From NCBI GenBank assembly GCA_964604705.1, contig CAZSAP010000002.1, forward strand, positions 258,501 through 322,500: a DNA stretch of 64,000 nucleotides. The letters are read 5' to 3'. Positions 62,801 through 64,000 of this stretch are shown piece after piece (the first letter of the stretch is position 1; every line of letters begins with the position of its first letter). The position numbers were made by a program, and so were the translations under genes. The notes under the pieces are model-generated. The model searched no databases. It had not been told where the DNA came from and worked only from the letters and a program-made list of their open reading frames with translations. This DNA comes from JAAXVQ01 sp964604705 (lineage in GTDB: Bacteria; Oederibacteriota; JAAXVQ01).

Positions 62801-64000
62801 ACGTAGCGCCCCCACCGGAAGCCGTACTTCCGGATTTTGGATCTTCTGTGGGTTGATTGACTGCCCCTGAATTGCTATCCGATCGCGGAGTATTATCTGA
62901 ACTTGCCGCAGGCTTTACCGTTGATGTGTCGCTGTTTGTGGGTTTGGTTGTTTCATTGGGCTTGGTTGAGTTGCCGTCTCCCATGGGATTATCCGCGCTG
63001 GCCTGTTTAGACAAGGTCTGTGCACTGGGATCCGCCACCGCTCCTTCTCCAGGACCGGGAACCTGGGATTGGGCCGCCATATAATTAACGTTGTTCGATC
63101 CCCCTCGTCCTTCGGCCATATCTCCAATATTTTTCCCCACCTGACCCAACACAGAATTCCCAAAATCGCCAATCATAAGTGTGGATAAGCCTGACGCAAA
63201 CGATCCCGCACTGGTTTGAAACAACTGAACGGTAATTTTGGTCTGGCCTTCCTCAAATCCTGCTTTTTTATCGTTTTCCTGCAAAACCGGCGCGACATAA
63301 GAACTGTACATGGTCGAGGCTGCAGTTTGCAACAATTGCTGCCCAAGTGTATTGCCTACATTTTTCCCGCCCACAAACGCTTCACCGATACTTACGCCAC
63401 TGGCCAAATGCCCGGTTGTCGCCACAGCTCCCATCACTGCCGCGCCCACCAAGCTGCTGACCACCGTGCGATCCGCATAATTCATACCCTTGCTGTAACA
63501 AATCTCGGCAACTACCAACTGTATGACCAGCGCACCGGTTTGCACCACCAACGGCGAAGCCAAGGTCGACCAGGTCTTTAGCGCGTCGCCAAACTTTCCA
63601 TTGGCCCCCACGCCAATCAGCTTTTTCATCTCATCCATCATGCCCTTTAAGAATCCGCCAGTAACCGAACCACCTTTGATCATATCGGTTAATACATTGG
63701 CCAAGCCACTGGCCACAATCGAGGTGGCCATGCTCACAAACAACATGCCGACCGGACCAAGCTGTTCCGCAAAATTTTGGGTGACATACGCCATAACCGA
63801 GGCCACGATGACGGCTTTGATAATCGCGGCGATAACCGTAGGATTGGTAAGCAGCTTCACGCATGCCACCAACGCTTGCACACTTACGGTCGCGGCCTGT
63901 GCAACTAAATTTGCCGTAGCCGAGCCTGCGGCCGCAGCAATATTGCCAATACCCGAAGCCCAGCCACCCAAGGCGGCCGTGACGATACTCAAGGTTATGG
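44841..64000 (-). CDS. Giant protein 3: membrane protein with tandem repeats and SecA-like ATPase (5' end missing, at least 6,383 aa)
   Basis: The frame is open to the right edge (ATA and ACC codons precede a TTG at 63992), so the real start lies outside; residues are counted from that TTG. Order: hydrophobic region 1-230; Pro/Asp/Ser/Thr linker about 318-531; mixed region to 1665; about 14 tandem repeats 1666-2901; membrane cluster 3020-3255; Ala/Glu/Lys-rich helix and coiled coil about 3465-4480; SecA-like ATPase about 4495-5165 with Walker A RAGGGKT (Lys4552), Walker B GIDEVHMA (Asp4672) and motif VI QLLLRSGRPGPGG (Gln5143); helical region; membrane segments about 5800-5830 and 6165-6212; C-terminal region ending SDSAA. 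No frameshift is seen. The catalytic residues of the ATPase look intact. It probably sits in the inner membrane with the ATPase in the cytoplasm, but topology is inference. Terminator follows directly. Confidence 0.85.
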   Translation of the reverse strand, partial: ITLSIVTAALGGWASGIGNIAAAAGSATANLVAQAATVSVQALVACVKLLTNPTVIAAIIKAVIVASVMAYVTQNFAEQLGPVGMLFVSMATSIVASGLANVLTDMIKGGSVTGGFLKGMMDEMKKLIGVGANGKFGDALKTWSTLASPLVVQTGALVIQLVVAEICYSKGMNYADRTVVSSLVGAAVMGAVATTGHLASGVSIGEAFVGGKNVGNTLGQQLLQTAASTMYSSYVAPVLQENDKKAGFEEGQTKITVQLFQTSAGSFASGLSTLMIGDFGNSVLGQVGKNIGDMAEGRGGSNNVNYMAAQSQVPGPGEGAVADPSAQTLSKQASADNPMGDGNSTKPNETTKPTNSDTSTVKPAASSDNTPRSDSNSGAVNQPTEDPKSGSTASGGGATSDSKPSQSSSKTPPPDAQKPKPDQNQQNNAQNSPQVKNPDVTNPDAPVPDTKSTLPQPDKKESQEPSLDSPKTDRSNPTSDPAPDPNPKTKLDQPTEKPKDLNAKIERQGDATPKGGDAKKDAATDAGGEDTNNPNKVADEVARSITQGQMADAYMPQDPGQIKSGDPVNTSDSKKMGALAPGIKAQIDQMRAEAGPNLRKDFDFQVTQFQNKAGQNVTMVTARGADGTVITSSQVAVGDSKVTTIFSQRTVGEGAGAISEVNVKVFNGKGNSVQDLKFKSSYTPESGTAGLDGNAGTGTKVGKASTGGESSGPERLNGKPLPKVNPQMLKELMAGAVPIKGVTVPNVMSANASGNNGAGGAGGNGKVIPEVSSVRSELQETLWGEKIMGKVTMDVGGKPVTAKYTFDPNPEHPSTTMQMDVQGSDGNYYKIEVDGTGHVTKMVGQYVSVGGLIENFGSSARPTAFVSADDPTHAKAIGIDGGVERVYTRQANGDWKLSQDAFRVTENGTTLKALLDVNEAKTMSGAERDARVKAEQTPETLAQNPSIMSKAGQQIGASPLTSAGQQMIASWLKGAEGQKFLQQASAELIGSAITTSTTLVKQAGADPVKYRSAMTTLATAEYNKLQLNPSTGQNLTAANEFVSHAKTSGNPSLMIKAAAVQEALGQRPQAIETAKMAHTALTARTDVSPSVRTEAALQTMEILSKGKEQTSTEYQQAKTYVDAQIKSGNVNLDQMLRLNNLGEFNPAVTSRLESITSIVQDNKVRVGTGEQVSLGTTGVLSRGGNGELMLQQKSGDATVTMGFKTEGGKLVVSTVSVQDNQGLRQTFSRNDQGVMVMDQNRELLEVVMPDGQKGLRNVMVVQGQTPTDGKIGAVAVIDGKIYTMVIDPNTHKAVAKDASTLASGPSLDVINAQGSLVVKGNMVLRVNPDGSTTALTKLDVTKVGSTLEQAFISQLKMSPELAAQQVALLMKGLNLNPNSQVYIVGTTLFIGTPAEFQAGSYKTAGVNTFADGKVAPTSYIAEYKDGALVRAHLGDGRTVNVVAYEQTASGPRPSEYVVSQKYAGNESLALYRDGQLKGSELRLKDYGVRLQYDAKGNLYEASYQAIKLNSGHGYTFKEVPGGFELTNSRGDTMGFTQNGRAVLKSEGGSSNGGQQQVVEYDLPQTMKLTFGKYNDTKGESITIQNIEKVTVSVQMDMKGGLNRVVTRGNLLGQVQIQTMEAFTMDPKSKTQQWTLQQVKGTSEALVSHGYAVPALFSLLASQNGKALGMGEVTYQQPNGMFTVNPEGRLIGIFKTASAGDITVIAGLNSSNTKVEVQSATGSEAALKFALVATDELNASHTPMDINGHAIKFDAEGKYTVGFSQDNGKTTYTLIGKVEGTSITVVAGMNEAKTGLAVSSYVGSEAELLATGIATRELTSLKSGQAKDYEGRTIQYSQDDRYTISVGKGSDGNPSYNLIGSMDVQVNRKGQTVTEKITVVAGISDGQAQLSIQTVMGSKEALAIAGFATKEIARLAEGDATIINGQTVVYESDGKMTVSMSKDSHGAYTASLIGTITTDAGKVTIVSGMNEKKTNLVVSTAMGDKAALLAAGIAKSEFDLLAKGGGKVTGNTVNYENGGRYTISLSLDAKTLAYNYNLIGTIRTAKGNLTVVAGLNEARTELNVSTIVGTAAALEAAKLVTGKQLNAAGSLVGGTSKSPVKTEVKYTNAEGKYTLGYSANGKYSLVGTATVSFVDEHGVTVTEALRVVAGMDAPKGNFRVQQVVGTDNAINAAGLANIKTQLTTQATQLPGIGGKKVAINYQNSDGTYTLGIAANGTKSLVGTISVEVLVKGVLVTQKVSVVATLGAHGFVASQMSGTAEALKASGLINVYARLGNAATTIVGQDGKKTSVSYGDKDGVFSIGISGGTYSMQGHATLKGSDGKYHTLTISAQTGAKGMFVAQQVQGDKEAMKAAGLVDVDKQVTSETTRVARDEVSLLATGVKKPGMSYAYQNQSLMSEPLMSKDESLRVSYADRYGNYTVALGANGNNSLIGKITIDDHGVTRTITIGATLNAATKTFVASSATGTKEAFKAAGLMNVDTQITAKTLQLGTEGTNKSTLSKVQYTNDKGEYTLSLSPDGQHKLIGFVEVVTGTNPTTGKAITEKITVIAGRTGSTVYTPEQVRGSAAALKAQGVADTKVMEASAGSVVGLDGKQTKINYQDSEGQYFAIIGEKGKLTFVGSIETAVGKITVFSAANDEGVFMPQQFIGSEKALISAGVLKSNMIKDAATQIKTKDGKLDVSYRNAEGNLTVVMGGEGQFSLMGFADVVTGYTAKGAKITERISVVAGLNEGKTEFAVQQVSGSRKALMAAGIGKAELTKLAESGGHKVNDHPVEYEKDGMFTLSISMDKKTNLNTVSLIGNLRTRAGDVTIIAGMVEDNLKMTTAMGKANALKAAGIAYESIERAEKGVGSKVRTVEGTVSYKGKDGTYTVSMGENPDTGRAVYSLVGRSGDGKVTVVANMEEGVYTVSRTMTLSNGETAEVSQTFQKEGSSISVAGKSFNMESDATIVADDKGHLVLHDSTGRTEYVNARGGSENSVGQDLANAWYGAGHSIVKAVDTFWANVSNLNSMWGDIWQSDFNIVGKVLLTVALPFAYVGEFVIYVAKFAAAIVVGALSNVGTLLGKAAELYIDSQIPGQLERNFAGQPSAGKQALSDFRDGVAYVFAPVDKFFKYCGDGLKLAGRWLTQQAQNSFDKGGAGWGTLGVVCMAGAVLLNATGDNLMIIVIIGLSFIPGIGAILSGVLGSILLAKDAIINGLGNMFHAFFVEPFVKIGHGLEKMIAASMGEVRAGYTRVEAMVAAMTEIVGGIVGVVFAWQMVKGAIAEAKTSVGEALLHDTKVEIQSRLSKGEITVEQLANKTLREVVKEMTGKEVGKAPWAEKNFGDLMVGKEGGRMSLREMLETSFDSGRSGAEMVKEMLTGKEFKMNNLQIEMPAAKPGVLSTLGDMVFKREMVTKPGPVKGLAEVVKSGEMGRASLTSASVGTFTRTFMSSFLRHQFEQLTGIGVAKAIQQKIAMRSENMTSKIEMAPRQSVEGLTKGVGVLEARLVKLTAEISKLESRISSLTESGKAAEGKGTGSGTATEGKSSSASTGRTLEQRVGDLKANLESKMAQREMTGNLLEARTAQLEAAKTMETSNPRSAEYRQASIQSARIENLARTMEANIKASAIESRVKDLGKNAPAERAKASMSALQERMQSLKMQAKTLAANADLVAAKAKTEALAKEKDLSKARSNATEKTSSTERNLANREMSKARTEERVAQAKREVAMADEAIPRAQNAQELMQALAQKSGASMRLGEALREDAAAQTKLEEAMAKDADVKIKDMTQKVKAAGGEAEKQLQAAEDIAKETTGSKAQGAGAMKAMLDALAGKDMSKAMGAFQGALGKIRLAEMAKRGMGDTAQKLFDQLCKDNKIEGAVKDAVAKQLGLKSEGLPGEATPNAVNAAMDKMFGAPRENYNHGMTAEGARANAAARENAMKGFEKELKSSGSVESALRTSKKVSEALDTVNKEHGAGASQELVKNLRPDQVQQLMMSENPLAMMMAMRAQRGSTALSEVKGAKGAQTESAKAAAAEGAKAKSPTEAEAPRPEASLEGASGRVQELQAELSNPGSLLAKAESLGSQLRMAETEMSQARAKGDRAGLRAATDKYNAALEAVKDLGPALEAKLSELKNAARELSQAEGRLMSEQTQAEAARAGKESSAPASVEEVNGVKARLEQAQALKAEATALQAKLDLSLSKMKPAQAESLSGMLSRKGGVDAVMARMRQVELAEARRDQAMAKVNSATTAKELKTALSELSKADRALAETSLLAKVKPTQSNLGFVGDLYTRFKLNRENVVRGDILEQRKSVVDRASKAMREEGELGIAIETAKIFDLKTKLEPLAQEKMARAEELAKAEKSKATDPEAYTKAETAFKEVEAKFKAADEAFQKALDKCDITEAFFDGPKSAWEAHYQKVFEKAGPEGRAEYVAREAEYRAKITEFLDTASGAKFNLEVVDAFAKFRDGFVKENPTAKFSEIVEAFNAKQPADAKYDMRTIMDGNQLAANFKSLREQMIRSGEIKVGSVQEAALTRVWGEMAFQRVTGYAGLRWSQKIMLSEFFGGHNVGLRAGGGKTNGFILFAGEGRLMGGKEVRAEILVDDPPAIDKYLNEEQGATGLTQGDLAKAMGVELVNGNRLYQEAQKSGNYSALNEALRSSDKVVIFDHTTRAHLRNAEVSNAELRNSLSETNLVGIDEVHMAATSQTSAIIGGNVSKPSFELVTKVQGLFDSLGLDYAKADRGQIVREIQAKLQDPNSMIKLENGSEVRGFELGTHGIKVMTEFRGRELATDRTNPAGVEKLRQDFADAKEPMIMLTREGVRINEAAREMLKGTSDNVIASTLNVLFSEPGKGGEYNSYAVGKDNQIYPVDTLGKIQFEQISNDIVGQITASLLFKADPFTSVRVNQTSMQTSMSAMYAGNKAVIVGASGTISGIEGLMESKIGSASTHISTSILSLDRYVFKTGGKVLTSLEAADQVVLNSIGKGTNALVFESNPNVQVRLAGKYLTELSLSKVDGVIGVMGAESVGYYVAEGKGGNLMTSLDAAARKSALELRKEPNVTNVELRELPGGRGMERVITYTDRPVVREVLFEVQAREIGIEGQPGKTMKVEYVEVKTESIQTLVSQAGKIKNQVVIFNEQGAVGKNFQAELTLVARGAHNLPADLLTQLLLRSGRPGPGGKPWATERYVVVDPVEMHSTIESAMGRQAEIGKFWGERDAKSSLLQKGDALLAETRTLLAKPELTSTNLERLQSLLGEQLKVTNEYRQLELVGNSTRFAVQDTFRDRMVIDPLKTAIRSTSNTASKRILETEMNRVLNEHSTGADLVLRLESGQSPEALNRQYTRNNFETNAKQGQEIWTNVLKDCLKSPASWFSSTMLFAIKMKVGLMVDSYRVRSITPETAMASTSSFTTAKNFSELYKVGFKLMEGVLSKDTGGAGIGVLRNQTSRIMAEVAKPETVQNGVKLSPETAKTFKEAWQQSHGQLGGRQGLSPAAAAGILHTDEATARIALANTYEDALRTLQGTILQQASMQNNALQTGSVQTPNIGTMPNVVEAVEAGMVPTAERVRFTPGNVDTKITESVLSMGQGKVGTFLRQLPLIGGALLRSDRQSVEIMRALPIRQDVISQSQRTSTVAQWMESHADEVANLQAQPATQNTWFTTVVGSALNDADWAKSHPNEVQAMQKQYETFGSTWSTMGLVRSFGADWNFYQRWGQSQSSLGHMFLQWRQPSQAETLYRNMQQDIAQLSLQSNAATVIFHDQLLTPKQAQANLATLQAAAQDLAQRYDLSTARLNASQSVSNALQTPGQTLGQWAAQTWGQRLARPATVLSGLLAAAVVSLGLARGVTAAELSTQWAAGIAQKLNTPTAMVSTLTTSAATQAQVAVHAEVEQGLSESPITATRSLVKEWKQTMGVSTDNQQAVETLSLLLNERGVELNAGMDARYYGHMHLAAAVLSLLEKGPLSLNQLFASVNLADVTHMNGGLFVPRAATGFFATHQFVQSMMNQATMKMAQSEAAKDLAPLVKELGFLPMFRDGDVKTHKELWTAEFIKNFILNGSELEAMLTTLTNPVERQKLQAAYDKVASLFSSRFTESDLVDLSEAIQSMERDANQVMRVSESEIQEILKSSDPGIRMAMVAAKEEEFQLRFGISRADYRAMMDVPFGMKVVGMFVSEAKLKYQPLFESRSVAWKLAGAGATGLAVGATVFALAAGVVAGAVGLGVAAIGAAVLVGGVVVFRQADQIAWKSNPSSYVLAKLAQAGFSEALVKELLQTPEFQNAIYGLRVPGSKNVISQESRDRAVCLALNYLSRAVESNSTEMDKIEKTGEVVKVLQVLHFNVIGEVLRTHNLDGQLAIQLTPTVQPSTVLLTNQKFRKVVERLNRQGVSMNIPMQWQQDKPMKLKTSDSAA
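48500..50510 (-). other. SecA-like DEAD-type ATPase domain inside giant 3
   Basis: The segment AFQRVTGYAGLRWSQKIMLS followed by GLRAGGGKTNGF is laid out like the SecA stretch before and through Walker A. NLVGIDEVHMAATS matches the DEVD region, NKAVIVGASGTISGIEGL matches the SecA GMTGTA motif, NQVVIFNEQGAVGKNFQAEL resembles the GRGTDI region, and LTQLLLRSGRPGPGGK matches the arginine-finger motif QLRGRSGRQGDPG. SecA itself is free or membrane-peripheral and about 900 residues; here its core is built into a giant chain, without an obvious preprotein-crosslinking domain. Confidence 0.75.
55290..58995 (-). repeat. About 14 tandem repeats of 80-110 residues inside giant 3
   Basis: Each unit follows the pattern Y-x(3)-G-x-YT(V/I)S(L/M), then (Y/x)SL(I/V)G, a variable hairpin, K(I/V)TVVAG(L/M)NE, and a closing GS-x-EAL-x-AAG(I/L). 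Examples of the last block are MGDKAALLAAGIA, TGTKEAFKAAGLM and VSGSRKALMAAGIG. Unit length is about 88 residues on average; copies are diverged in protein and more so in DNA, so the array is old. Beta-hairpin secondary structure and secretion-type repeats suggest an elongated surface or periplasmic stalk. Confidence 0.85.

Noticed and set aside
1..64000. tRNA, rRNA or CRISPR loci
   Set aside because: I looked for cloverleaf patterns, conserved rRNA segments and short direct repeats in the gaps and found none.

Overview
The window is one long, almost entirely minus-strand run of bacterial genes, with about 70% of its length in three giant reading frames. The envelope looks Gram-negative (a PorV-like outer-membrane barrel, secreted proteins, a subtilase with a YPNPFNP-type C-terminal domain). 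Giant multidomain membrane/secreted proteins of 2,000 to more than 6,000 residues next to ordinary compact operons are a known trait of Omnitrophota (candidate phylum OP3), and that is my best guess for the source; this is inference, since no rRNA gene is present.

Region 1 (1-12143, transcribed right to left): a pyrimidine biosynthesis operon, pyrR-pyrB-pyrC-pyrK-pyrD, then a PAP2-family phosphatase, a polysaccharide deacetylase, pyrF-pyrE, a CPBP membrane protease, an MFS transporter, a TerC-family protein, a 51-residue membrane protein and the start of a membrane-anchored metallophosphoesterase cut by the left edge. The operon has a good sigma70-type promoter and a leader with a PyrR-type binding hairpin and an attenuator terminator in front of pyrR. 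All steps from carbamoyl-aspartate to UMP are encoded; carA and carB are not in the window.

Region 2 (12204-19077): a PorV/UPF0164-like outer-membrane barrel, a 209-bp palindromic element with perfect 37-bp terminal inverted repeats, a secreted S8 protease, ClpB disaggregase and class I mannose-6-phosphate isomerase.

Region 3 (19095-64000): three consecutive giant genes. Giant 1 (2,192 aa) and giant 2 (about 6,221 aa) begin with a signal peptide and the same roughly 350-residue EreA/ChaN/TraB-like domain, followed by a membrane cluster. Giant 2 then carries HExxH modules (one type present three times), two kinase-like segments, a cytidylate-kinase-like P-loop, an amidoligase-like segment and two internal lipobox-like segments. 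Giant 3 (at least 6,383 aa, N-terminus beyond the right edge) has a membrane region, a Pro/Asp/Ser linker, about 14 tandem beta-type repeats, a second membrane cluster, more than 1,000 residues of Ala-rich helix, a SecA-like helicase/ATPase core, and membrane segments at its C-terminus. All three seem to end in a related C-terminal region closing in Ala-Ala. A promoter is visible in front of giants 1 and 2, and a terminator behind giants 1 and 3. I consider this trio the candidate undescribed system of the window: a set of cell-envelope mega-proteins with common N- and C-terminal modules and different middle parts.
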